From assembly GCA_037043015.1 (NCBI GenBank), contig CM073329.1, positions 554,448 through 618,447 of the forward strand: a DNA stretch of 64,000 bases, written 5' to 3'. Made by a program: the position numbers and the translations under genes. The stretch is from Bryum argenteum. Its lineage: Eukaryota; Streptophyta; Bryopsida; Bryales; Bryaceae. The notes beneath the pieces were generated by a model that saw nothing but the letters and a program-made list of their open reading frames with translations, had not been told where the DNA came from and did no database searches. Below are positions 22,100 to 32,712 of this stretch, in pieces (within the stretch, counting starts at the first letter, position 1; each line of letters begins with the position of its first letter).

Positions 22100-24535
22100 G
22101 AGTACCACAAGGAGGCCACGACACCGCCATCCTCAGCATTTCGAACAATTCACCGAGGTTCACTCCCAACGAGCATCAGGGACCCTCAGAGAAACAGTAA
22201 CGAAGAGATCATGAAAAAAAAAATTTAAAAAAATTGGACGCTCCGAGGTCAGCCTTGCGTCCACGCAAGGCTGGCCCTCCCCGGAGCAATCCATCACATC
22301 TCGTCCACAACGGACCTCCCATTCACCACGACGAGCCCACGAACACAACAGGTCTCCCAGATTGACCAGCGGGGAGCACGACGAGGAGGCCACGACACCG
22401 CCATCCTCAGCAATCAATCCAGCAGGGAGCACGACGAGGAGGCCACGACACCGCCATCCTCAGCATTCACAACCATCCACAGAGGTTCACACCCAACGAG
22501 CACCAGGGTCCCCTCAGCGAAGCAACATGAAAGAGATCTTAAAAAAAAATATTACACAACAATGGGACGCTCCGAGGTCAACCTTGCGTCCACGCAAGGC
22601 TGGCCGTCCCCGGAGCAATCCATCACATCTCGTCCACAACGGACCTCCCATTCACCACGACGAGCCCACGAACACACAATAGGTCTCCCAGATTGAACCA
22701 GCGAGGAGCACGAGGAGGAGGCTACGACACCGCCATCCTCCCGATTTGAACCAGCAGGGACCACGACGAGGAGGCCACGACACCGCCATCCTCAGCATTC
22801 ACAACCATCCACCGAGGTTCACACCCAACGAGCACCAGGGTCCCCTCAGCGAAGCAACAGGAAAGAGATCATGAAAATAATTTAGAACCAAAATGAGACG
22901 CTCCGAGGTCAGCCTTGCGTCCACGCAAGGCTAGCCCTCCCCGGAGCAATCCAACACATCTCGTCCACACAGACCTCCCATTCACCATGACGAGCCCACG
23001 AACACAACAGGTCTCCCAGATTGACCAGCGGGGAGCACGACAAGGAGGCCACGACACCGCCATCCTCAGGAATCAATCCAGCAGGGACCACGACGAGGAG
23101 GCCACGACACCGCCATCCTCAGCATTCACAACCATCCACCGAGGTTCACACCCAACGAGCACCAGGGTCCCCTCAGCGAAGCAACAGGGAAGAGATCATT
23201 AAAAAAGAATTTAAACAACAATGGGACGCTCCGAGGTCAGTCTTGCGTCCACGCAAGGCTGGCCCTCCCCGGAGCAATCCAACACATCTCGTCCACAACG
23301 GACCTGCCATTCACCACGCCGAGCCCACGAACACACAACAGGTCTCCCAAATTGAACCAGCAAGGAGCACGAGGAGGAGGCTACGACACCGCCATCCTCC
23401 CGATTTGAACCAGCAGGGAGCACCACAAGGAGGCCACGACACCCCATCGTCAGCATTCACATCATCCACCGAGGTTCACACCCAACGAGCACCAGGGTCC
23501 CCTCAGCGAAGCAACAGGAAAGAGATCATGAAAATAATTTAGAACCAAAATGAGACGCTCCGAGGTCAGCCTTGCGTCCACGCAAGGCTGGCCCTCCCCG
23601 GAGCAATCCATCACATCTCGTCCACAACGGACCTCCCATTCACCACGACGAGCCCACGAACACAACAGGTCTCCCAGATTGACCAGCGGGGAGCACGACG
23701 AGGAGGCCACGACACCGCCATCCTCAGCAATCAATCCAGCAGGGAGCACGACGAGGAGGCCACGACACCGCCATCCTCAGCATTCACAACCATCCACCGA
23801 GGTTCACACCCAACGAGCACCAGGGTCCTCTCAGCGAAGCAACAGGAACGAGATCATAAAAAATAAAAAAATTAAACAACAATGGGACGCTCCGAGGTCA
23901 GCCTTGCGTCCACGCAAGGCTGGCCGTCCCCGGAGCAGTCCATCACATCTCGTCCACACCGGACCTGCCATTCACCTTGACGAGCCCACGAACACACAAC
24001 ACGTCTCCTAGGAGCACGAGGAGGAGGCTACGACACCGCCATCCTTCCGATTTGAACCAGCAGGGAGCACCACAAGGAGGCCAGGACACCGCCATCCTCA
24101 GTATTCACAACCATGCACCGAGGTTCACACCCAATGAGCACCAGGGTCCCCTCAGCGAAGCAACAGGAAAGAGATCATGAAAAAAATTTAGAACCAAAAT
24201 GAGACGCTCCGAAGTCAGCCTTGCGTCCACGCAAGGCTGACCCTCCCCGGAGCAATCCAACACATCTCGTCCACACAGACCTCCCATTCACCATGACGAG
24301 CCCACGAACACAACAAGTCTCCCAGATTGACCAGCAGGGAGCACGACGAGGAGGCCACGACACCGCCATCCTCAGCAATCAATCTAGCAGGGACCACGAC
24401 GAGGAGGTCACGACACCCATCCTCAGCATTCAGAACCATCCACCGAGGTTTACACCCAACGAGCACCAGGGTCCCCTCAGAGAAGCAACAGGGAAGAGAT
24501 CATGAAAAAAAATTTAAACAACAATTGGACGCATT
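22100..24535 (+). repeat. Array of about 330-bp tandem repeats with an internal hairpin
   Basis: A unit marked by GACGCTCCGAGGTCA recurs at 22237, 22566, 22897, 23225, 23554, 23886 and 24203 (spacing 317-332), with a broken eighth at 24524. Each unit holds the inverted repeat CCTTGCGTCCACGCAAGG and internal doublets of GAGGAGGCCACGACACCGCC. Long open frames on both strands follow the repeat and vary with indels, so I do not call them genes. Confidence 0.9.
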
Positions 24536-25135
24536 CTTAGCATTCAGAACCATTCACCGAAGTCACACCCAACGAGCACCAGAGACCCCTCACAGAAACA
24601 GCAGGAAAGAGTTCATGATACAAATTTAAAGGTCCATGACATTTCCTTTCACAACGGACCTCCCGTTGACCACGAGGAGGCGACAGTACCAGCAAGGGTC
24701 TCACTTTGAACCATCACTGAGCATCACGAGGAGGCCACGATCCTCCACAGAATCGACAGGGGTCTCACACCGAACAACTAGGGAGCAACACGAGACGTCG
24801 ACATTCAAAATCAGCTTACTCTGCAATCACAACCATTCAGCAGGATTGACTCGGAACGAGGACCTCCGAGGTCTCACTTAAACAGCCGGAAGCACAACGA
24901 GGAAGCCCCAAAACAAGTAGGAATCTCACACTGAACTTGCTGGGAGCAAAACCAGGAGGCCACGAGTCGGAATTTCTGAGCAAGATGAGCCATTCACCAC
25001 AAGGATGCCATGAAAATTCAAATCACTCCGCCCAGGTGGACATCGACCAGCAGCTATGATCAACGATGGACCTTTACAGGGCACCTCATTTTGACAACGA
25101 ACTACGTACATTTAAGATTAAGGAGAGCAAAACAC

Positions 25136-25329
25136 ACCTTCACTTTGCTCGACTGCCAGCTCTCCAGCTCTGCACGAGATTTCAGCGGATCTCCAAGAGC
25201 ATAACGACGACGTTTATAAAATTCATCCCAAACGGCCGACTCTGAATCAGTACTCACATTCTGCAGATCTGTTTGAATGTTCTCTCCACCGCTTTGCACT
25301 CCCTCCTCCTCCTCGATTCCGTTCGCCAT
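25136..25329 (-). CDS. Possible first exon of an unrecognised gene
   Basis: The ATG at 25327-25329 opens a frame starting MANGIEEEE, with WDEFYKRRR in the middle and a donor (AAG/GTGTG) near 25136. Composition is acidic then basic. It sits between the 330-bp array and the GC-rich block at 25560-25790, and no second exon is found on the far side of the array. It could be a gene fragment captured by the inner MULE. Not recognised. Confidence 0.3.
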
Positions 25330-25559
25330 TTCTCCTTCCTCTGAAATCGCTACTCCGCCCTACATTCCGCGCTTGTATTCGATGAAGTACACAAACACTT
25401 TCTCTCACTGATTCCACTACAAGACAAACATTTAAACTCTCCATTCTATTTTCTACCGGCATCTTCTTTTGTCAGAGCTACATCAAACTATAATCCAAGA
25501 ATTCGATGCCGAGCAGGGATCTGAAGCTATGGCAGGCGCTACGATTTCGGCAGGGAACT

Positions 25560-25790
25560 GTTAGGGTTTCGGCACTCCAGGAGGCGTTCAGAGGATTCCC
25601 GATCCTACTTTTCCTCGGCGCGCCGGCGATGCCAGCCTTAGCCTTAAGCAGCTGGCGAGCCTGCCTCAGCCCCGGCCAGCCCGCGTCCAGTCCAAGGCTC
25701 GGCCAGGCGGCGTCATCGGCCAGCCCGCGTCATCCGCCAGGCCACGTCATCCGCCAGCCCGCGTCATCGGATAAGGTTTAAAGCCCCGCC
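25560..25790 (+). repeat. GC-rich short repeat block (CCAGCCCGCGTCATC)
   Basis: About four near-copies of GCCAGCCCGCGTCATC(C/G)G occur in 25674-25768, within a strongly GC-rich island in the inner MULE. No gene is supported across it. 25800-26389 is AT-rich with nothing recognised. Confidence 0.65.
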
Positions 25791-26389
25791 CGCGCCAAGC
25801 TATCTTCCTGATCCCCCCCTGCGAAGCTGTTTACCGGCCATCTCCCAAGTGAAGCTGCCTTACAGGTATGAATTTTTTCGTTTTGTTATATTTGTTTTCC
25901 TTTTGTTTTTCCGTATGCACACACACCTGAATAATTACAGGATATAAATGGTAAAAAATTGTTGAGAAAAAATCTAAAACATATACAACCTTAAGGAAAA
26001 ATGAATTACGATTTTTTATTTTAGTTGTTTCAAAGGACCAATGGTTGCCACATAGGCAAGAGAAGGGTGAAAACTAGTTGCAATTTTTTTCCAGAAAATT
26101 TTCATCAAACTACTGATTGCCACGTAATTTATGAAATGGGGGAAAATCAAGTTAAAGGTTTGTGAAACTTAATCAACAATTCGTACCCGCAAGTGGTTTT
26201 AATTGTTGCAAGTGGGAAATTATTGCCAGTTAAGGTGGTTAAAGAAGGCACCCGAGGCCATTGCATTGCATCGGTACATTGCATAGAATTACGACAGAAC
26301 GTAGCCTCTAAACTAAGGATGTGAAGGCTAAGATAGGCCCAGTTTCATTCATGACACTTAGAAAAAAGGACATATCAGTTACCTCCTCC

Positions 26390-27041
26390 TCTAAAACTTG
26401 ATCACTGTTGTCCTTCTCGGAAGCAGTGAGATCCTTCAATGGATCTACTCGGTCTTCATCAGGACTATCTTTACCATCTTCTTCATCATCGCCGACGCTT
26501 ACGTTTTCATCACCATCATCTTTGTACGTCCTACTTGCATAGTCCTATGTTTTCAAAAGAATATGTCAATTAGCACAAAGTACACAATTTGCGACGTTTA
26601 AGCTTTGAGATATCAACAAACCTGTCTTTCAGAATCGACCGGAACACCATCATCACCAATGTAATAACTCAGTGACTCGCTCGATATTGAGGTCCGCCTC
26701 CCACGCTCTAGCTCATCGACTATACTCTTCCACTCTGTCAGTCCTTGAGATTTCTCCGTCTGCGCGATCTCCACAACCGTGTCAAGATTGATAGACCGCA
26801 TCTTCACACTCCGCCTAAACTGTGGCCCAACCTCCTCATCGTCCCCGTCGATATCTGCAAGACCACGCTCGTCTTCACTAGACCGAGACACTCCACCCTT
26901 ACGCAAGGCGCTCCGCTTCAGCGCCTTTGTATTACTAAACCTTGTCCCACCCCTCCTTTTCTTCCTCTTAGGCATACTCTCATTCGATCTCTCAGATCCG
27001 TGGCTCACAGCATCCATGACCTCAAGTCCTCGTAGGATCAC
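26390..27041 (-). CDS. N-terminal exons of the inner MULE's minus-strand gene
   Basis: Exon 1 runs 27041 (first ATG; a second in-frame ATG at 26976) to about 26624, with donor CAG/GTTTG. Exon 2 is about 26547-26390, ending before GTAACTG. Exon 1 has a Lys/Arg-rich nuclear-type start (PKRKKRRGG) and exon 2 is strongly acidic. This basic-then-acidic layout parallels exons 1-3 of the outer ParB-MTase-like gene (16519-14747), so these are probably the 5' exons of the inner homologue, now far from the ParB part (21112) because of the repeat array. Whether they still splice together is unknown. Confidence 0.45.
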
Positions 27042-27543
27042 ACCCCAAAATCACCAAAAACACAACAGACAATGAAAGGGTCGATATAGTCGTCCTCCCT
27101 CTATTTAAACACTTTACACTACCATGCGACGGACCTAGTACCTTAATTTCATCATTAATTATAGCAACTGCAATGACGGCTCCCAGAGCGCCATATATGA
27201 CAGTATCTGACAAAGGATACTAATCAGAATTTTAAATAAGCATCCAGCAACTCTGACAAAGACGGCCGCCGTCACTTTTCCCAAATTAAAGACTGCACAA
27301 TTTAATGTTCCTGTTTAATCTTGCCCATTCACTGACATGATCAAATTTTATGAAATAAACCAATTAGGTAATTTAATACAATTCACTTACTACTCAATTA
27401 TTACTTACTAACGCTACCGTCAAATTCTACCAAATGGGGACCCGTGGTAGCCTCTTCTTGCTATTATAAATACCTCTAATCATATGGTTCAGGGTTCTCT
27501 CACCTTCACACAACACATCTCCTCTGGCTTATGATCAAGCACG
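27042..27543. promoter_or_regulatory. Divergent promoter region of the inner MULE
   Basis: 500 bp between the two head-to-head starts. TATAAATAC at 27465-27473 lies 70-80 bp before the transposase ATG. In the other direction TTTAAATAG (complement of 27101-27110) lies about 60 bp before the minus-strand ATG at 27041. Both are plausible TATA elements. Confidence 0.6.
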
Positions 27544-30500
27544 ATGGATTCAATTCCGAATGTTATAGAGATTAGTTCCAACATTTCGACCGCTCCTACA
27601 CGCATTCCACCTGGGCCAAACGGCGTGGCTGTTGTCACGCCCCAGTGGCTTGCCCTTCGATTTGGATACGATGAGTCTTCCCTATGGTTAGAACGCGAGG
27701 TACTAGATCCATCTTCTCTTCTTGTTCAGTACTCTGAGTTTGAAGCACCTGTGCTTCACGATAACAACAGAAGTATTTGGAAGCTTAGACCAGGCAAATA
27801 TCGCCTCTATGGTATTACGGAGTCTTTCATGAACGCAAGTACTGTTCTCTTAACTCCTCGTACTTCTTCTACTATCTCAAATGCAGCTCCGCTCCTAGCT
27901 CGTGTCAAAATCGAACCAGGCCGTCGCATTAGTATAGATTTGTCAGATTCCTCTAGCGACGAAAAAACATCTCCCGTTCAACCATGTCGCCCTGCGTCCA
28001 AGCTCCCTTCTCCGAGTCCTCTTTCGATCCCCTCTCTGAATTTAAGTCCGTCGCCTTTTCAAGTGTCACAGTCTAGAAAACCCATAAAAATTCTTCCTTC
28101 TCTTCTGAAATTAAGTTCCATGTCAGGTAGCAAAACTATCTTGAAGAAAATCAACTTTGAAACCATCCGTACTGTCTGCACCCCATCTCTTCCTCCGTCG
28201 TTCAATGGAAATGTTCTATACATCCTACCTCCAGTCACCCCCTCCTCTATTCATAGGAATGCCAAGTCTATGGAAGGAATGGACAAGCGCTTCGATGGGC
28301 ACGTGTGGACGAGAACGATGACTACAAACATCACCAACACCCTTGGCTTATCCTTTCGCTATTCAAGTTGTGTTGGTCATCTGCAATGCCACAATCAAAA
28401 TTGCGATTTCTTGGAGCGGCCGGATCGGACTTCAGGAGTAAACGAGGTGGAGTTCGAAGGCATTACCAAAGTTCCATTTGCCGTTGGCGAAGTTCATCCA
28501 CCATCATCCACCATTGTCTGTAAGATTTGCAAAGAACCTCCAGTCTGTGTTGCTCAGTGCTCCGCTAGAATCTTCTATATCTTCGGGAATGATGATCAAG
28601 AGCGTGCTTGTATTCATCTCGGTACGCACGATCACCCTGTCAAGGTCGGAGTGTATAGATGCACGAAAAAAAAGATAGATGAGTTATTGAAGGAGCATGT
28701 AGACCGGAATCCCCAAGCGACAGTTTCCAAAATCGTCATGGAAACTAGCAAAGATCTGTTAGGTAATATCCTACTCCGTGATGAAGGTGATCCTATAACC
28801 TCGCAGCTATCTCTCCAAGAGTTAGAGCCTGTTTTCGAACAATGTAGAGAGTTGAACTCTCCTGCCATACGGCACCGTGTCTACACCTTCAGATATTTGC
28901 GCAGGTATGGAGTTCTGGATGGAATCACCAAGCTCAGAGGGCTTAGCAACTGGGCCTTTGTGCAACGAAACATGTTCCCCGGCCAAGGAGACGACTCCGA
29001 CAAAGTCTTCATCTTCAAGATGTCAGAGGTCGGCCCTGCTAGTGGTGTTGACCTCGTACGCCGAATGCAACCTGGCGGCAACCTCTCCCACGCTTGGATG
29101 ATGTTCGACCACCTCAAACGTGTCAAGAACTGGACCACGATGGCATGCCACTGTTACCCGACTGACGTCATCGGGTAACCACGGCGGCCAGAGCGGAGGC
29201 AACAACGGCAACAGGGATAGCCCAGCAACTTCGGCGGAGGCACCAGCAGTTAACTGCAGATGCCTCGGCAGTCGATAAGGGGCACCGTCTGGTTGCCAAG
29301 ATATCCGCGGTAGTCGTAGTATAAAAGGAAGTAGAAAATAGGAGAGAGCGTTCTTGGGTAGCCACCGTAGAAGCATAGTTTCGCCATACACTGAGCACAC
29401 ACTCACATGTATCTTGAATCTGATGTTTTGAATACAAAGGCCAAGAGCCGAAGCTTTTCTCTCCCATGCTTGTATTCCGAATTCCCTCTCTCTCTCTTTC
29501 ACTCAGTCTGCTGCCGAGGATTCCGACAGTCAACCTCGGTTAAACCCTAACCTCCTACTTGATTGTGTGTCCCTGGAGTCCCTGGCCTTGCTGGGTCACC
29601 GCGGTATTTTCCGTTGCCTTGTCGTAACACCGAACCAGGGAAACAGCCTCGGTTAGACTCGGTAACCGAGGCTTCGGGGCTTTCACACCAACGACAGAAC
29701 ACTGTGACTATCACCCACCTCCGCGGTATCAGAAGAAACCGTGGTCTCTGTATCCCGTCGATCTCCATCGGTGCCACAAAAGTCAACTCCGACGCTCTGG
29801 CTTAAACAGGGCACGACCCAGCCCCCGACCGATTTCCTCAGAATCACAGAAAAAAAGCTATCTTCGGCGCCTTGAGCTCGTAAAGCATTCCATCCCTTGT
29901 TAACCCATGACAACAGCCACGTGTACGACTCTCGATACCAACGCATTCTAACTATTGCGTGTTGTGATTTCTAGTCCGAGGATAGAGAAGCTCAACTTGT
30001 ATTTTGGAAGAACCTAAACCATGTTATGGCTAGGCACGGAGTACCAAAGCCAGAGTTCCAAGGATTTATGGCTGACAGTGCTCAAGCCAATTGGAATGCT
30101 GTGCGCATCATTTATGGGTCGGGGAACCCTACTGTTATCATGGAAGGCCGTGAGCGAACGTGTTACTTCCATTGGACGCAGTCCCTTGAGAAACACACCA
30201 AACAGTACATCGTCCACGAACTACAAGATCAACACAAGGTTCTTTGTAAGCAGTACAAAGACGCCCGCACTATGGAAGAAGCTGAGACTCGCTACTGGGC
30301 CATCAGGGCGTGGTGGTCGTCATCGAACGCCACTTCCGAAAGTGGGCTCCAATACCTAGGCCATTGGCTTGCCTACTGGCATTTCCGCTATAGACAGTGG
30401 GGTGGATTTATGGAATTAGTGAGTTTCCTTACTTATACTTTTTATTTCTTAATTATGATATCGTATTTTATTATGTTCATTACATAGGTAAATGATTCTA

Positions 30501-32083
30501 TTACTTTATTATAGATTTCATAAATTACTGTTCTGCCACGGATCTACCCCTCATAGAGTTAGGGAAAACAAAGTTGTTGAAGCATGTATTTAACTGTGAT
30601 GGCAAATACAATGCAGGAAAAAAAATACTCTCCCGAAGAGTTAGCGGAGATGCCGTCCTGTAACCTTGCTGAGACTGTACACAACAAATGGTTACAGGCC
30701 TCCGGCAATAAGGGAGGGAACCTCTACGTCGCCGCTGTTGACGATTATGTTCGCGCATTCCTCCAAGTAGTGGCTTATCATCAATTCAACAAAGGTGGCG
30801 AAGGTGGTTGTGGTCCATCTACAAAGGAACTTCAACTTCGCGCAGCTCGACGCAAAGCTCTTCGCACCGCTCAACGCAAGGCTCATCGAACAAGAAATCC
30901 ATTAGATATCAACAAGGCAGTACTGAATTTTCCTGAAGCTCAAGTTTTCTGTACTCGCGACGCCCACTTGGAAGGAGCTGAGGTCTTTGGTACAAAGAAA
31001 CGGAAGGCAAATGTTCCAATTGGAGCTGAAGAAGAAACACATCGTCCTGACACCGTGAGCTTTTCACGTCCTCAAATCGGGAGAAGGGTTACCCGAGCTT
31101 GTGCTGTGAGTTTGGGTACTATCTACGAGGAAGAAGAAGTTCAAGAATGCCCTCAGGAACCATCTACCTCTCCGGGACCGAGTATCCAACGCGTGACTGC
31201 GGTTCAAGAGACTAAGGTGAACGAGAGGTTGTGGCACATTTCTCGACTCAACGGCAACTCCTCCAAGGCTTGTTGGGCAAATATGGCAGTGACTAAGAAG
31301 AAATGTACATCACGCATAGTTCAGAACGGGAAGGCTACCCCGGCTCCAACTTACACTGGAATCTGGAAGCCTCCTCAGCGTCGCAAAGTTGAAGAACAAT
31401 TCTTTTTCTGTGCAGACGATATTGAGAGATGCGTAAAGGGTTATCGTCGGAGATGGATTGAGCAGTTCTCTCGGACCCAAGATCGACCACCTATCCCTTC
31501 AGTGTGGCCTGTCAAAATAGGGACAAATCTGACACGTACTGAAATCGAGGCCTTAGAGAATGCAGGATTCCAACTCCCACAGAAGGAGCGCCTTCCTATA
31601 AACCGGACATTCAATAACATTATCCCTCCACGGGACTTGTCACACATCCCGGTGCCGGACGATGCGAACGTTTTCCCCAAATCTCGAAAATCGAAGAATC
31701 TCCGTCGAGTCAATACTGCAACACCGAAGTTGATGAAGGGAGTCGATTCGGCTCGGGCTTTGCAAGCCACCATACTCAAGGTGACCATGATACCGCAGCC
31801 TGGTTTTGGTTGTATTGTTGACTTGGAGTCGGATTCGGGGTCGGTTTATCAAGTTTCAATAAGTGCATTGCCTAATTGTACTTGCCCAGTGATGAAAGAC
31901 ACACTTGCTAAGTTGGGTAGAAAATGATGTCCATATAGACCCTGTAAGCACCTATACTATATCTTTGTTAGGGTCTGTAATTTTGATGCTGATAGCGACC
32001 TTTTTATGCACGCGCCTACCTTCAGTTTCAATGAGGTCAAAAGGATTCTAGAGTGTGGTGTCCTAGACCATGCCAGAGATTAG
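27544..32083 (+). pseudogene. MULE-like transposase with SWIM finger, inner copy (interrupted)
   Basis: Exon 1 is 27544-29151 plus 29921-30419; exon 2 starts at about 30617. The N-terminal part has a ssDNA/DNA-binding-like region, then VKIEP and ISIDLSDSSSDE (about residues 121-140). A Cys/His finger follows (CHNQNC ... CIHLGTHDHP, like the GCM/FLYWCH class). The MULE RNase-H-like core has YDSRY, GFMADSAQANWNAVR and CYFHW (CxxH). A SWIM motif closes it (CTCP ... CKH). Breaks are a solo LTR in exon 1 (29152-29915), TAG at 29955-29957 where the outer copy has a residue, and TGA at 31925-31927 inside the SWIM region. Both stops fit single C-to-T changes. Without them the frame is continuous, so decay is recent relative to the outer copy. 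Confidence 0.75.
29152..29915 (+). mobile_element. Solo LTR (764 bp) inside the inner transposase
   Basis: It begins TGTTACCCGACTG and ends CATGACAACA. A perfect 5-bp target duplication GCCAC flanks it (29147-29151, 29916-29920). TATAAAAG at 29320-29327 and a CT-rich stretch near 29480 fit a promoter-bearing LTR. Removing it and one GCCAC restores the transposase frame (Cys-His-Val-Tyr-Asp). No internal region remains, so LTR-LTR recombination is inferred. Confidence 0.9.
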
Positions 32084-32483
32084 AGGACACTCTACACATA
32101 CTCTATATGTTCTACGATAATATTGTGTCTTTCCTATCTTATGTACTATGATTTCACAATTTAGTGAAAATCAATATATTTAATTACACATGTTCCCAAA
32201 CCATATGTCTCTATTTAACAGATTTTATGCTGGTAAGTAGGTATCCTGCACATGTAATATTATCGTTTGGGGTAAAAACTGGCTCTATGTGCATCTCAAG
32301 CATGCATAATCGTAAAATTCTGTCTCCTAATTCCGCGGGTTTAGGATCCAAAATCCACGGTAATAAGTCAAGAATATTCGAATATTCTCAGGAATATTCT
32401 TCTCAAATGTAAAAAAACTAAATTTTTTTACAATTTCTTACAAAAAATACGAAATCACCGCTCTAAAATCAGAATTTCTGCAA
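32084..32483. other. Right subterminal region of inner MULE; no gene seen
   Basis: AT-rich sequence after the transposase stop. It contains an inverted pair of CCGCGGGTTTAGGATCC/ATCCACGG motifs near 32334-32362, AATATTC repeats near 32373-32400 and then the TIR. Confidence 0.6.
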
Positions 32484-32518
32484 TCACCGCTCACCGCTCT
32501 ACGCTCACCGCTCACACC
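32484..32518 (-). repeat. Right 35-bp TIR of inner MULE
   Basis: Exact inverse of 17039-17073. Confidence 0.9.
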
Positions 32519-32529
32519 CCGGCTACGTC

Positions 32530-32540
32530 CGCTTCCAAGG
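32530..32540 (+). repeat. Right target-site duplication of the inner MULE
   Basis: Second copy of CGCTTCCAAGG, 11 bp outside the right TIR. Confidence 0.65.
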
Positions 32541-32712
32541 CCATCAATGTCAGTGGAGACTCCACTTCGATAGTTCATAGTACTACCACTTATAGCACTT
32601 ATTATCCTCGTCAGCTACTATTATTCTAAATTTGAACCGGTTTCGAATGAACTGCAAGCTTGTCTAAGTAGTGCTTGTTGCATGCCTTGTTTGTGTCTTG
32701 TGTTTCTCACGA

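Larger units (their letters stand above)
17027..32529 (+). mobile_element. Inner MULE-like DNA transposon (15.5 kb)
   Basis: Perfect 35-bp terminal inverted repeats (17039-17073 and 32484-32518) begin GGTGTGAGCGGTGAGCG. An 11-bp direct repeat lies just outside. It holds a plus-strand MULE/SWIM transposase (27544-32083) and minus-strand ParB-MTase-like sequences (17757-27041) in the same head-to-head plan as the outer element. Its left end shares the 20-bp TGACGTCA block with the outer element. Most coding copies carry stops or frameshifts, so it is probably immobile now. Confidence 0.8.

Noticed and set aside
22100..24535. CRISPR-like array
   Set aside because: Units are about 330 bp, without short repeats and unique spacers, and no cas genes are present; this is a tandem satellite.
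22362..24629. Long overlapping ORFs on both strands
   Set aside because: They follow the 330-bp repeat period, occur in several frames at once and differ by indels between units. They are repeat-driven, not genes.
29140..29185. GTTACCCGA...TCGGGTAAC inverted repeat as an independent element
   Set aside because: It is the start of the solo LTR, whose borders are fixed by the GCCAC duplication.
27544..32083. Domesticated FAR1/FHY3-like host transcription factor
   Set aside because: The gene sits between perfect TIRs with flanking duplications, has a solo LTR and stops, and a diverged sister in the outer element; it is a transposon gene.
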